A stretch of DNA of 44,791 nt, from positions 1 to 44,791 of the forward strand of contig QEXX01000017.1 in the NCBI GenBank assembly GCA_003130835.1, written 5' to 3'. Numbering within the stretch: the first letter of the stretch is position 1; the number at the start of each line of letters is the position of its first letter. The notes beneath the pieces are model-generated. The model made no database searches and was not told the origin of the DNA. It worked only from the letters and a program-made list of their open reading frames with translations. Source of the stretch: Anaerolineae bacterium (GTDB lineage: Bacteria; Chloroflexota; Anaerolineae; Anaerolineales; UBA4823). This document shows positions 1 through 8,420 of the stretch, one piece after another. The position numbers and the translations under genes are program-made.

Positions 1-1
1 C

Positions 2-1759
2 AATCGGATCGCCCAAACCACCCCGATAGAATTGAGCCTCGCCGGTTCAATCCCCGATCGCTTTCATGCCTTTGGCATCGCCTGCGAGGAATTGGATTCG
101 AGTGACGTCCTTGAGATTTCTCCCTTAGCTGCCAAGTGGGTTACGTTGGTTCGGCAGACCCAATCGCCCGGCGCTTTGATTTTACATACTGTTCGTTTTG
201 GCCCACATTCTAAAGGCGATGACACTCGTCCTGCAGAAGAGATTGCCCGCCTAAAAGAAAGCCGTGATCCGCTGAAGATTCTTGCCGCTCGTTTAGCGAC
301 TGATGAACGGGAGGCCATTGAAGCTGAAGAGCGAGCTTTGATTGAGCAGGCCTTTGAAGCAGCATTGAAAGATGAATATCCCACGCCGCAGAGGATGGCG
401 GAACGGGGAGAAGCCCTCACCCCCAGCCCCTCTCCCACAGGGAGAGGGGAGACTGCTCTCACTGCTGACCCTTCTCCCACAGGGAGAGGGGAGACTGCTC
501 TCGCTGCTGACCCTTCTCCCACAGGGAGAGGGGAGACAGCTCTCACCGCTGATCCTTCTCCCACAGGGAGAGGGGAGACAGCTCTCACCACTGACCCTTC
601 TCCCACAGGGAGAGGGGAGATTGCTCTTACCGCTGACCCTTCTCCCACAGGGAGAGGGGAGATTGCTCTCACTGCCGACCCTTCTCCCCCAAGGGGAGGG
701 ACGACTGCCTTCAACCCCAGTCCCTCTCCCACTAGGAGGGGAGAGGGGGATGGACGAACTACGGTTCTCCAATGCCTGAACCTCGCCATTCATCAAGCGC
801 TTGAGCACGATGAGCGGGTGTTTCTTCTCGGACAGGACTTGCTGGATCCGTACGGGGGTGCTTTTAAAGTCACCCAAGGGTGTTCCACCCGCTTTCCGCA
901 TAGGGTGTTTCCTACCCCAATCTCGGAAGCTGGCTTGGTGGGAATAGCGGCGGGCATGGCGTTGCGGGGCTTGTTGCCGCTGGCTGAGATCATGTTCGGA
1001 GATTTCCTGACCCTGATTGCCGATCAGGTCGTCAACCATATTGCCAAATTTCGTTGGATGTACAACGAAGCTGTCAAGGTGCCCTTGGTGGTGCGGACTC
1101 CGATGGGTGGCGGGCGCGGTTACGGGCCGACCCATTCTCAATCGTTGGAAAAACTCTATTTGGGTGTGCCGGGCATTCATGTTGTGGCAGTGACCAACTT
1201 TGGGGATCCGGGTGACTTGCTGCATCATGCCTTGTTTGGCGATGATGAGCCGGTGATTTTGATTGAGCATAAGAGTTTATACCCGCTATCTGTTTGGGAG
1301 GACCGCGATCCCGATCTGGAGCGCGAGGTGGCTTGGACGGTTTGGGGTTATCCGATCTACACCTTGCGCTTGAAAGGCGCACCGCGTCCAAACCTTACGT
1401 TGATTGCGTATAGCTATATGGCAGAACTTGCTCGGCAAGCGATGATTCAGCTTGCCTACCAAGCGGAAATCTTTTGCGAACTGGTCGTTCCAACCCTATT
1501 GAATCCGTTCGCCGATGAAAGGATTGGGGCATCCGTTCAACGCACTGGAAAGGCTTTGGTGATCGAAGAAGGTACCCTAAGCCTCGGCTGGGGGGCAGAA
1601 ATCGTGGCGAGAATTGCAGAACGCTTTTCTCCGAAACCAATTCGCGTGGCTCGCATTGCGGCGGCAGAGCATCCCATTCCTGCCTCGCCGCCTTTGGAAA
1701 AAGCCACCTTGCCAAATGTGGAGGCTATCATCCATAAAGCAAAGAGCTTGATGGTTTGA
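2..1759 (+). CDS. Fused 2-oxoacid dehydrogenase E1 (alpha C-terminal part + beta), 5' end outside window
   Basis: Thiamine-diphosphate-dependent E1, which decarboxylates a 2-oxo acid and passes the acyl group to a lipoyl domain. The frame is open to the left edge, so the gene starts upstream; the first in-window start codon, TTG at 32, is inside a domain. About 110 codons match the end of E1 alpha (a Dv-E/D stretch, then HTVRFGPHSKGDD and the following DPLKIL). A repeat linker (about 420-757) leads into a full E1 beta (TTVLQCLNLAIHQAL, then PISEAGLVGIAAGMALRG and TPMGGGRGYGPTHSQ). Alpha and beta are usually separate genes in branched-chain or pyruvate complexes, so the fusion is notable. The stop is 19-25 bases before the next gene, which encodes a lipoyl domain, so the two probably work together. 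The substrate cannot be read from the sequence. Confidence 0.88.
   Translation, partial: NRIAQTTPIELSLAGSIPDRFHAFGIACEELDSSDVLEISPLAAKWVTLVRQTQSPGALILHTVRFGPHSKGDDTRPAEEIARLKESRDPLKILAARLATDEREAIEAEERALIEQAFEAALKDEYPTPQRMAERGEALTPSPSPTGRGETALTADPSPTGRGETALAADPSPTGRGETALTADPSPTGRGETALTTDPSPTGRGEIALTADPSPTGRGEIALTADPSPPRGGTTAFNPSPSPTRRGEGDGRTTVLQCLNLAIHQALEHDERVFLLGQDLLDPYGGAFKVTQGCSTRFPHRVFPTPISEAGLVGIAAGMALRGLLPLAEIMFGDFLTLIADQVVNHIAKFRWMYNEAVKVPLVVRTPMGGGRGYGPTHSQSLEKLYLGVPGIHVVAVTNFGDPGDLLHHALFGDDEPVILIEHKSLYPLSVWEDRDPDLEREVAWTVWGYPIYTLRLKGAPRPNLTLIAYSYMAELARQAMIQLAYQAEIFCELVVPTLLNPFADERIGASVQRTGKALVIEEGTLSLGWGAEIVARIAERFSPKPIRVARIAAAEHPIPASPPLEKATLPNVEAIIHKAKSLMV
420..757 (+). repeat. Eight 42-bp palindromic repeats forming an in-frame protein linker
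   Basis: Units start exactly 42 bases apart, with tctccc at 431, 473, 515, 557, 599, 641, 683 and 725. Six carry the same core palindrome (TCTCCC-acag-GGAGAGGGGAG type), and the last two are diverged. Because 42 is a multiple of three, each unit adds 14 residues of the form DPSPTGRGETALTA to the E1 protein between its alpha and beta parts. The array is also free of stops in other frames on both strands, which produces large spurious ORFs there. The 32 bases at 420-451 match the reverse complement of the repeats at 44229-44300 with three mismatches, so this is a dispersed REP-like family that has entered and expanded inside a gene. Confidence 0.93.
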
Positions 1760-1784
1760 AAAGACGGTTGCGCTGGAGATGACG

Positions 1785-2897
1785 ATGACGGATAAAATCA
1801 AAGCGATTCAGTTCCCGTTGATTAACGCCAATGAACCGGAGATGAGGCTGGTCGCAATCGAGGTTCGGCAGGGGCAAAAAGTTCAGGCAGGGCAGGTCTT
1901 ATGTGTTGTGGAAACAACCAAAGCCACTGCCGACGTGACGGCTGAGAGCGATGGCTTTGTTTTTCTCGTCCAGCGTCAGGTAGGAGACACGGTGCGAGCC
2001 GGAGAGCTTTTTGGCTACATAACGCAAGAACTGAATTTGGATGTACAGAGCCTGTTAAGTGAAAGCCAGCCTGCTAAGAATCTTGCAGAAAAGACCGGGC
2101 AAATGCAACTGCGCCTGACCGAAGCGGCACGACGTCTGGCAGAGGAATTGAAGATCGATTTCGATCGCTTGCCGAAAGGGGAATGGATCACCGAGCAACG
2201 CTTACGGCGTTGGTTAGAAGAGCAAAGTCTGCCAGAGCAACCGATCATTTCGCCACCCATGGATGCAACGGCGGTGCTGATTTTCGGGGGGGGAGGGCAT
2301 GGAAAATCGCTGATCGAGTTAATTCGTGCTAGCGGACACTATCTTGTGGCGGGTGTCGTGGACGATCATAAACCTCTAGACAGCCGAGTTTTGGATGTGC
2401 CGCTGATTGGGCGCAGTGAAGACTTAACGCGTCTGTATCAGAGGGGTTATCGCCTGATGGTCAATGCGGTCGGAGGCATTGGCGATCTTTCACAGCGTAT
2501 CGCAGTCTTCGAGCGCGGCAAATCGGCTGGGTTCTCTTTCCCGACGGTTATCCATCCCACCGCGTTTATCGAGACGAGCGCAACATTGGCTGATGGTGTG
2601 CAAGTGTTTCCGCATGCCTATGTGGGCAGTGACGCCAAGATCGGCTTTGGCGTGATCATTAACACGGGGGCGATTGTCTCCCATGATTGTGAGTTGGGTG
2701 ACTATGTCAACCTATCGCCAGGCGCCATTTTAGCCGGTGAAGTGAGGGTGGGTGAAGCGACCTTGATCGGGATGGGAGTTACGGTCAATTTGCGGGTAAA
2801 GATTGGCGCGAAATGTCGCATTGGCAATGGCGCAACGATTAAGCAAGATGTGCCGGATGGCACGCTTGTGCGCGCCGGCGCCATTTGGCCACCTTAA
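1785..2897 (+). CDS. Lipoyl domain + E3/E1-binding-like domain + NeuD/PglD-type sugar acyltransferase
   Basis: Residues are numbered from the upstream ATG at 1779, but the ATG at 1785 is preferred because GGAG at 1774-1777 then sits 7 bases away. Residues 5-82 form a lipoyl-type domain, with candidate lipoyl-lysine K48 in VETTKAT and a second half rich in V and G. Residues 111-148 (LRLTEAARRLAEEL, then ITEQRLRRWLEE) resemble a peripheral-subunit-binding domain of E2 proteins. From 163 on the protein matches NeuD/PglD acyltransferases: a Rossmann start IFGGGGHGKS, then left-handed beta-helix hexapeptides with SHD (H302) where PglD has its catalytic His. No classical E2 catalytic HxxxD domain is present. 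The product may transfer an acyl group to an amino sugar. Whether from lipoamide or acetyl-CoA is open. Confidence 0.85.
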   Translation: MTDKIKAIQFPLINANEPEMRLVAIEVRQGQKVQAGQVLCVVETTKATADVTAESDGFVFLVQRQVGDTVRAGELFGYITQELNLDVQSLLSESQPAKNLAEKTGQMQLRLTEAARRLAEELKIDFDRLPKGEWITEQRLRRWLEEQSLPEQPIISPPMDATAVLIFGGGGHGKSLIELIRASGHYLVAGVVDDHKPLDSRVLDVPLIGRSEDLTRLYQRGYRLMVNAVGGIGDLSQRIAVFERGKSAGFSFPTVIHPTAFIETSATLADGVQVFPHAYVGSDAKIGFGVIINTGAIVSHDCELGDYVNLSPGAILAGEVRVGEATLIGMGVTVNLRVKIGAKCRIGNGATIKQDVPDGTLVRAGAIWPP

Positions 2898-3190
2898 GCC
2901 AAGATAGGGTGCCGCAGGTTTCTCATTCGTCTAAAGTCGTTTTTGTTGTTGGGCGCTCTCCTTTGCGAGCCGGGAGCAATGCAATCGCAATTCAGGTTGC
3001 GATCAAATCAGTCAGCTTTATGATCCGGTAAAATTAATTCTCTACTGGATAGCATCCGCTGACCAGACAAGACGGTATGCGTCGCGGTGAAGCCCATCAG
3101 GTATGCGTGGCAAGGGGGCGAAAAATTCCAACACAATTCTGATGTTCTTATCTTGCAATTTTAGATAAAATCCCTCCAGGAGGTGTGCCT
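2898..3190. other. Intergenic region, possible promoter and small hairpin
   Basis: No credible gene is seen. ATCGCAA and TTGCGAT around 2983-3003 form a 7-bp inverted repeat. TTGCGA (2997-3002), a 16-base spacer and TATGAT (3019-3024) make a weak candidate plus-strand promoter for the prenyltransferase gene. AGGAGG at 3178-3183 is its ribosome binding site. Confidence 0.4.
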
Positions 3191-4177
3191 ATGAATGTTT
3201 CGATGTGGAAGAAGGCATTGCAGGTTATCCCGCACGTGGAGAAAGCCGAGTGGGATCGGTTAGATGTCATTTCCAAGTGGCTGATTTCGACCCGCGCTGC
3301 TGTGCTCATCATGACCTTTTTGAGCGGTGCAATTGCGGGAATTCTGGCGTACCAACAGGGCCTGTTCAACTTCGTGCCCTGGTTTTTAGCCACTTTGGGG
3401 ATTGTGCTTGCCCATGCAACCAATAATTTGCTCAATGATTACACTGATGCAGCGCGCGGGGTTGACCAAGAAAACTACTACCGCGCCCAATATGGACCGC
3501 AACCGCTGCTGCACGGCTTGATGACCAAGCGTCAGCATTTGACCTACTCGGCGGTGACCGGTGGGTTGGCGCTAGCGATTGGCATTTCCTTAACTTTCTA
3601 TCGCGGCGGTTTGACCTTGCCGTTGCTATTAGCTGGTGCGTTTTTTGTCTTGTTCTACACCTGGCCATTGAAGTATATTGCGCTGGGTGAGGTGGCTGTT
3701 TTGATCGTTTGGGGCCCGTTAATGATCGGTGGGGTTTATTATGTGGTTACCGGTATCTGGGACTGGAACGTTGTGCTTGCCAGCCTGCCTTATGCTTTAG
3801 GAGTCACGGGGGTGATTTTTGGCAAACACATCGACAAGGTAGACATGGATAAAGCCAAACGAATCTATACCCTGCCGGTGCTCTTGGGTGAGCGGCTCTC
3901 GCGCTGGACGGTGCTAGCAATGCTGGCAGCTCAGTATCTTTCGGTCATTTACTTGGTGGCAATTGGTTTCTTTTCGCCGATCTTATTGGTTGTGCTGTTC
4001 GCTTTACCGGCTTTTTACCGCATTCTGCCGATCTTTTTCGCCCCAAAGCCGCTGGAAAAACCGAAGGACTTTCTAGAGGTTTGGCCGAATTATTTTGTCG
4101 CGGCGGCCTTTTTCCATAACCGGCGGTTTGGTTTGTTCTATCTAGCGGGTTTGATTCTGAGCTTAATCATTCGCTGA
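3191..4177 (+). CDS. UbiA-family prenyltransferase (MenA-like)
   Basis: Integral membrane enzyme that attaches a polyprenyl chain to an aromatic or similar acceptor. About eight to nine hydrophobic helices follow a 30-residue N-terminus. The first Asp-rich metal/diphosphate motif is NDYTDAARGVD (N82-D92) and the second is in KHIDKVDMDK; both are family hallmarks. The ATG at 3191 is chosen because AGGAGG lies 7 bases upstream; the GTG at 3185 would be too close. The best guess is quinone (menaquinone) biosynthesis, but no other men genes are in view, so the acceptor is uncertain. It ends before a strong hairpin shared with the convergent kinase gene. Confidence 0.85.
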   Translation: MNVSMWKKALQVIPHVEKAEWDRLDVISKWLISTRAAVLIMTFLSGAIAGILAYQQGLFNFVPWFLATLGIVLAHATNNLLNDYTDAARGVDQENYYRAQYGPQPLLHGLMTKRQHLTYSAVTGGLALAIGISLTFYRGGLTLPLLLAGAFFVLFYTWPLKYIALGEVAVLIVWGPLMIGGVYYVVTGIWDWNVVLASLPYALGVTGVIFGKHIDKVDMDKAKRIYTLPVLLGERLSRWTVLAMLAAQYLSVIYLVAIGFFSPILLVVLFALPAFYRILPIFFAPKPLEKPKDFLEVWPNYFVAAAFFHNRRFGLFYLAGLILSLIIR

Positions 4178-4288
4178 AAATCCACCCGGTGTAGCGTGTC
4201 GAGGTGCTCATCGACCTCAAGTTTTGCAGGCGAGGATACCGGTCACTTTCAGAAGGGTAAACTAGGGATACCTGCTCGCCGAGACGAA

Positions 4289-4336
4289 TCAATCAGCCGC
4301 CTTGCCCGATCTGCCTTGGGGAAGGCGGCTGATTGA
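4289..4336. terminator. Hairpin between convergent genes
   Basis: Perfect 15-bp inverted repeat: arms at 4289-4303 (tcaatcagccgcctt) and 4322-4336, with an 18-base loop. It sits between the ends of the prenyltransferase gene (plus) and the kinase gene (minus), so it could end transcripts from both sides. There is no long T-run on either side. Confidence 0.7.
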
Positions 4337-4349
4337 CATCCCGTTGGGT

Positions 4350-5000
4350 TTATCCTGAGTTATCCGGGAAGATGACTTCTTCTCGACCGGCGAGGCGCTC
4401 TTGAATCCGTTGTACCACGATATTAAGGTGTTTCGGACGATGGACATAGTCGAGGTCGTCGGTGCGGATGGTGAGCACCGGACAAGCATCAAAAGTTTGC
4501 ATCCAATCGTCATAAAAACTCTCTAGCAACCGCAAGTAGTCAGCCGTGATACCGCTCTCCATATTGCGGCCACGTTGACGAATGCGGTTCATTAAGACCT
4601 CTACCGGCGCTTGCAGATAGATTAGTAAATCTGGGGGTGGCAGTTGGTTTACGATGAGATCGAAAACCGTGCGGTAGGATTGGTAATCGCGTTCACTCAG
4701 ATTCCCCATCTGATAGAGGGCGCGCGCAAAGATATGGGCGTCTTCGTAGATGCTGCGATCAATGATGACCGACTGAGGCAGTTGCATCATTTGCAGATAT
4801 TGCTGAGCGCGATGCCCCAAAAAGAAGACTTGTAAATGAAATGCCCAAGCACGCATATCGGCGTAGAAATCCGCCAGATAGGGATTGTCGGCGACCGACT
4901 CAAAGGCCGTATGCCAACCTAGTCGGGCGCCGATTCGCTCAGCCAGCGAGGTTTTCCCGGTTCCGATGTTTCCGGCGACTACCACTAAACGTTTGGTCAT
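4350..5000 (-). CDS. Deoxynucleoside kinase (dAK/dGK/dCK family)
   Basis: Phosphorylates deoxynucleosides for dNTP salvage in the cytoplasm. The 216-residue protein has a P-loop near the N-terminus (GNIGTGKTS), the DRSIYED motif that contains the family's ERS/DRS substrate-binding Asp/Arg, and a lid-like arginine stretch (RIRQRGRNMES). The length is normal for the family. Its ATG lies 3 bases after the stop of the ribonucleotide reductase gene, so the two are almost surely co-transcribed and coupled in translation. Which base it prefers cannot be read from the sequence. Confidence 0.9.
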   Translation of the reverse strand: MTKRLVVVAGNIGTGKTSLAERIGARLGWHTAFESVADNPYLADFYADMRAWAFHLQVFFLGHRAQQYLQMMQLPQSVIIDRSIYEDAHIFARALYQMGNLSERDYQSYRTVFDLIVNQLPPPDLLIYLQAPVEVLMNRIRQRGRNMESGITADYLRLLESFYDDWMQTFDACPVLTIRTDDLDYVHRPKHLNIVVQRIQERLAGREEVIFPDNSG

Positions 5001-5003
5001 CGC

Positions 5004-7604
5004 TCAACACTCGCTAAAGCCGCAGGCATAACATTTTCGACAACCTTCCTCATTGACGACAGCAGCTTGTCCACATTCAGGGCAAAGGTCTCCAATTTGC
5101 ATGCGGGCTGAGTCGGGTGATGACCCATTCGATGATGATTCTGATGAGTATCCGTTGGTGCGGTCAAAATCCAACTCCAGTTCCATCATGGCAGTCTTTG
5201 GGTTTGAAATCTCTTCCTGATCTGCCTTGTTTTCTAGGTATTCTGCCAACACCTGTGCCACACCATCGGGCAAAGAGCGAACACGATTTGGCCCGAAGCC
5301 CAAGGAACGCCCGCCGCCGATGCCACTCAGTTGCCTCCAGACCTCTTTGAGCCGTTCTCGAGGCGGTATAGGAGAAGCGAGGCGCAGAATGTAAGAGATC
5401 AAGCGACCGATGGCTTCAGAAACGGCTGCCGTATCCGAGCCGGCCTTTGCGGTGTTGATAAAGACCTCAAAAGGTTGGTTGCCTCCGTTTTCATTGATGG
5501 TGATGAAAGCTTTGCCTAAAGGTGTGTTTACGCTGTAAGTATATCCATGCAAGGCGCGTGGGCGGGGCTTTTTCTGCTCCTGCCACAGGGCAATTTGTTC
5601 AGCGCTATAACCGGCGCTTTCTTCTTTGGCTTTTTTCTTGGCAGTTGCCTTCGTTTCCAAAACGACTTTTTCACGGGAGCCGGTCACATATACTGTGATG
5701 CCTTTGCAGCCTAACTGCCAGGCAAGCTGGTACGCAATCATCACATCCTCGACGGTAGCGTCGGCGGGGAAATTGATGGTTTTACTCATGCTATTGTCCA
5801 CAAAGGCTTGCATGGCGGCTTGCATGCGCACGTGTTCCTCCGCTGTTACATCCGTAGAGACAACGAAGACATGCCGAATCGCTTCGGGGACTTCATCCAA
5901 GCCCTGGCATGTGCCGTGTTCGATCACGTGCTCAATAATCCGGGCGCGTGTTTCTTCATCAAGACCTGCTTCAATGAGTGCTTTTTCAAAGAGAGGGCTG
6001 GTATAGTGGAGTTGCAAGTCTTTGCCGTTGTCGTTGACGTGGCGGATGTAAGCAAGCGCGAACACCGGTTCACATCCATACCCTTCGCAGCCTGCTACCG
6101 TGGCGATGGTGCCGGTTGGGGCGACCGTGGTTTGAGCAGCGTTGCGAATGCCGTGTTGGCGAATTCCCTCGACGATTTCTTGCCAATCAATCGATGGGCG
6201 GTTCCAATTATGGGTGTAGGGGAAGAGAGGCGTGGGTGGCTTCCAGGTCAAATTCTCCGGGTCATAGATGCTTCCCTTGATTGCTAGGAAGGGTCCACGT
6301 TCCTTGGCTAGTTGGATGCTCGTGCGCATGGCGTGGAAACGAATAAATTCCATCACCTGGGAGGCAAATTCTTGCGCTTCAGGAGAGCCATAGCGGATAC
6401 CGACATGGTACATCAGATCGGCTAAGCCCATGATGCCCAAACCGATGCGGCGAGCTTTCATAGCCGCTTCGCGCAGTTGAGGGACAGCCGGAACATACGC
6501 ATTGGCGTCCACCACATCGTCCAAAAAGCGGGTAGCTAGTTCGACATTGCGTTGCAATTTTTCCCAATCCACTTGGCGGTTTGGCGCAAAATGTTGGGCA
6601 AGGTTGATCGACCCCAAACAGCAGTTCTCGTAGGGACCTAACCATTGCTCTCCACAAGGATTGGTCGCTTCGAGAGGATAGAGATGAGGTACCGGGTTGC
6701 TGAGATTCGCAGCATCTAGGAAGAGAACCCCAGGTTCTCCGTTGTGATGGGCTTGGCGCACAATCTTTTCAAATAATTCCCTCGCCTTGACTACTTTGTA
6801 GACTTTAATCGGGATGCCCGCGGCTTCAGCTTGCTCTAAGGTGCCATCGAAGTCTTTGTATTGGGGAGCTGTTACATCCGGAAAACGCAATTCCCAATCG
6901 GCGCCTTGAATAACAGCCTTCATAAAGGCGTCGGTGATTCCGACCGAGATATTAAAGTTTGTAATTGCGTTTTCATCGGTTTTGCAAGTGATAAACTCTT
7001 CAATATCTGGATGATCGACTCGCAAAACAGCCATGTTGGCGCCGCGGCGGGTTCCACCTTGGGCAACTTCTCCAAAGGCTTTGTCATAGACACGCAGAAA
7101 ACCAACCGGGCCTGTCGCTTGCCCAGCCGAGGATTTGACCAGCGTGCCTTTGGGGCGCAAGCGGGAAAAGGAGAAGCCATTGCCACCGCCAGTTTGCTGG
7201 ATTAGAGCTGCATCGCGTAAGGTTTGGAAGATGCCGGTTGAGCGGCGTCCCATGTCGTCGCTAATGGGCAACACGAAGCAGGCAGCCAATTGCCCAAGGG
7301 GCGTGCCGGCGCCGGTGAAGGTCGGTGAGTTTGGGAAGAAGCAACGCGACGTCAACAACTCGTAGTATTGGATGGCGATGCCGATCACATCTTCCCCCCA
7401 TTGTTTTTCGACCTGGGCAACGGAATAAGCTACTCGCCAAAACATCCCTTCCACCGTCTCTGCAGGTGTCCCATCGGGATTGCGCCGCACATAACGGCGC
7501 ATCAGAACCTGTCGAGCGTTGTCGGTTAACTCGACTTTGGGCAAACCTTCGGGCATCGAAGGAAGAGGGAGTAGGGTGGATTGTTGTTTGGACTCGGTCA
7601 ACAT
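5004..7604 (-). CDS. nrdJ: Adenosylcobalamin-dependent (class II) ribonucleotide reductase
   Basis: Reduces ribonucleotides to deoxyribonucleotides using a B12-generated radical, so no NrdB partner is needed. The 866-residue protein shows the 10-stranded barrel signatures: [21 protein letters not shown] with the redox Cys, the [14 protein letters not shown] active-site stretch, and [18 protein letters not shown]-type domain ([16 protein letters not shown] onward) follows, and the last ~27 residues form a zinc-ribbon-like tail (CPECGQ, then [12 protein letters not shown]) that also holds C-terminal cysteines for re-reduction. AAAGGAG lies about 8 bases before the ATG. It sits 74 bases after nrdR, its known regulator family, and runs into the kinase gene. 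Confidence 0.95.
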   Translation of the reverse strand: MLTESKQQSTLLPLPSMPEGLPKVELTDNARQVLMRRYVRRNPDGTPAETVEGMFWRVAYSVAQVEKQWGEDVIGIAIQYYELLTSRCFFPNSPTFTGAGTPLGQLAACFVLPISDDMGRRSTGIFQTLRDAALIQQTGGGNGFSFSRLRPKGTLVKSSAGQATGPVGFLRVYDKAFGEVAQGGTRRGANMAVLRVDHPDIEEFITCKTDENAITNFNISVGITDAFMKAVIQGADWELRFPDVTAPQYKDFDGTLEQAEAAGIPIKVYKVVKARELFEKIVRQAHHNGEPGVLFLDAANLSNPVPHLYPLEATNPCGEQWLGPYENCCLGSINLAQHFAPNRQVDWEKLQRNVELATRFLDDVVDANAYVPAVPQLREAAMKARRIGLGIMGLADLMYHVGIRYGSPEAQEFASQVMEFIRFHAMRTSIQLAKERGPFLAIKGSIYDPENLTWKPPTPLFPYTHNWNRPSIDWQEIVEGIRQHGIRNAAQTTVAPTGTIATVAGCEGYGCEPVFALAYIRHVNDNGKDLQLHYTSPLFEKALIEAGLDEETRARIIEHVIEHGTCQGLDEVPEAIRHVFVVSTDVTAEEHVRMQAAMQAFVDNSMSKTINFPADATVEDVMIAYQLAWQLGCKGITVYVTGSREKVVLETKATAKKKAKEESAGYSAEQIALWQEQKKPRPRALHGYTYSVNTPLGKAFITINENGGNQPFEVFINTAKAGSDTAAVSEAIGRLISYILRLASPIPPRERLKEVWRQLSGIGGGRSLGFGPNRVRSLPDGVAQVLAEYLENKADQEEISNPKTAMMELELDFDRTNGYSSESSSNGSSPDSARMQIGDLCPECGQAAVVNEEGCRKCYACGFSEC

Positions 7605-7678
7605 TGTAACGACTCCTTTACAGATAGAATAACGATAAAGAACAAGCGGGCGCCCCCTTTGGCATCTTGCCGTGACGA

Positions 7679-8128
7679 TCAGCTCTCGAGGAGATGATCG
7701 ATTTCGTCGCGAATCGATTTTAGGTCGGAAAGGCGTAAGTAAACAATCGCGTAGCGGATATAAGCAATTTGGTCTAGTTCTTTTAGACCGGCGATCACCA
7801 TATCCCCCACAACACGGGATGAAACCTCGGCTCTGCCCATTGCTTGAAGGTTAGCTTCAATTTCTCCGACCAAGCGTTCAATATCGGCGGCGGAGACTGG
7901 CCGTTTGGCGCAAGCGATGCGAATGCCCCGCAACAACTTCTCGCGATCGAATTCTTCCCGCGTGCCATCCGCCTTGATAATGAGCGGTGTGGCTAAAATG
8001 GGGCGCTCATAGGTGCTGAATCTCTGCCCGCATTTTTCGCATTCCCGCCTGCGGCGCACCCCACCGCGCGAATCGTGTGAAGTATCTATCACTCTGGAAG
8101 TTGTGTTTTTACAGTAGGGACATTGCAT
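7679..8128 (-). CDS. nrdR: Transcriptional repressor NrdR
   Basis: Zinc-ribbon plus ATP-cone protein that represses ribonucleotide reductase genes according to dATP/ATP levels. It begins MQCPYC and carries the second zinc pair in [13 protein letters not shown]. The ATP-cone follows ([22 protein letters not shown]). The start at 8128 gives the usual MxCPYC N-terminus; an upstream ATG at 8152 would add eight atypical residues. About 149 residues, a normal length. It lies directly upstream of nrdJ on the same strand, so it probably regulates its own operon. Confidence 0.95.
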   Translation of the reverse strand: MQCPYCKNTTSRVIDTSHDSRGGVRRRRECEKCGQRFSTYERPILATPLIIKADGTREEFDREKLLRGIRIACAKRPVSAADIERLVGEIEANLQAMGRAEVSSRVVGDMVIAGLKELDQIAYIRYAIVYLRLSDLKSIRDEIDHLLES

Positions 8129-8189
8129 CTTATCAAAAAAATAGTGGAACAAATGTTACCCCTATAGGTGGGGGTTAGTCAGTGCTGTC

Positions 8190-8206
8190 TTGGCATATAT
8201 TGTACT
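8190..8206 (-). promoter_or_regulatory. nrdR: Possible NrdR-box half site upstream of nrdR
   Basis: Read on the minus strand, tACAATATATgcc matches the left part and core of the NrdR-box consensus (acaCwATATATwGtg), but the right half is poor. A second half-like site (CACTAT) lies nearer the start, at about 8142-8147, without the usual tight spacing. This is weak support for autoregulation. Confidence 0.3.
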
Positions 8207-8271
8207 AAATGGCATTTTAGCATAGGTGGTGAAATAAGGCAAGAGTTAATTCCCCTTAATCACATTAAAGT

Positions 8272-8386
8272 TTTTGGGGCGACCTTTGCGCCGCCCCAAA
8301 ATGCCGGCTGCTCTCCACGCGAGGGCAAAGATGGAGAGAAGCCGACAGAAATCTCAACCGGCTGCTGGGAGGAGGAGACCAGCAGC
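8272..8386. terminator. Three consecutive hairpins after ftsZ
   Basis: Stem 1: TTTTGGGGCG at 8272-8281 with its complement at 8292-8301. Stem 2: 8306-8317 with 8332-8343, 12 bp with one mismatch. Stem 3: GCTGCTGG at 8361-8368 with 8379-8386. They fill the gap between the ftsZ stop and the nrdR promoter region. No run of T follows on the minus strand, so they may be processing or stability structures, or a Rho-assisted end of the dcw transcript. Confidence 0.55.
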
Positions 8387-8420
8387 TCGGTGGAACAAGG
8401 GAAAAATTACAACCGGTCAG

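Noticed and set aside
420..757. A possible CRISPR array
   Set aside because: Units are contiguous and nearly identical, with no unique spacers, and they encode protein in frame. No cas genes are near.
64..1270. Large open frames on both strands over the E1 repeat array
   Set aside because: They arise because the 42-bp repeat lacks stops in several frames; the plus-strand E1 frame alone shows conserved domains on both sides.
5808..6287. 159-codon plus-strand frame inside nrdJ
   Set aside because: It lies opposite highly conserved nrdJ codons, with no domain or start signal of its own.
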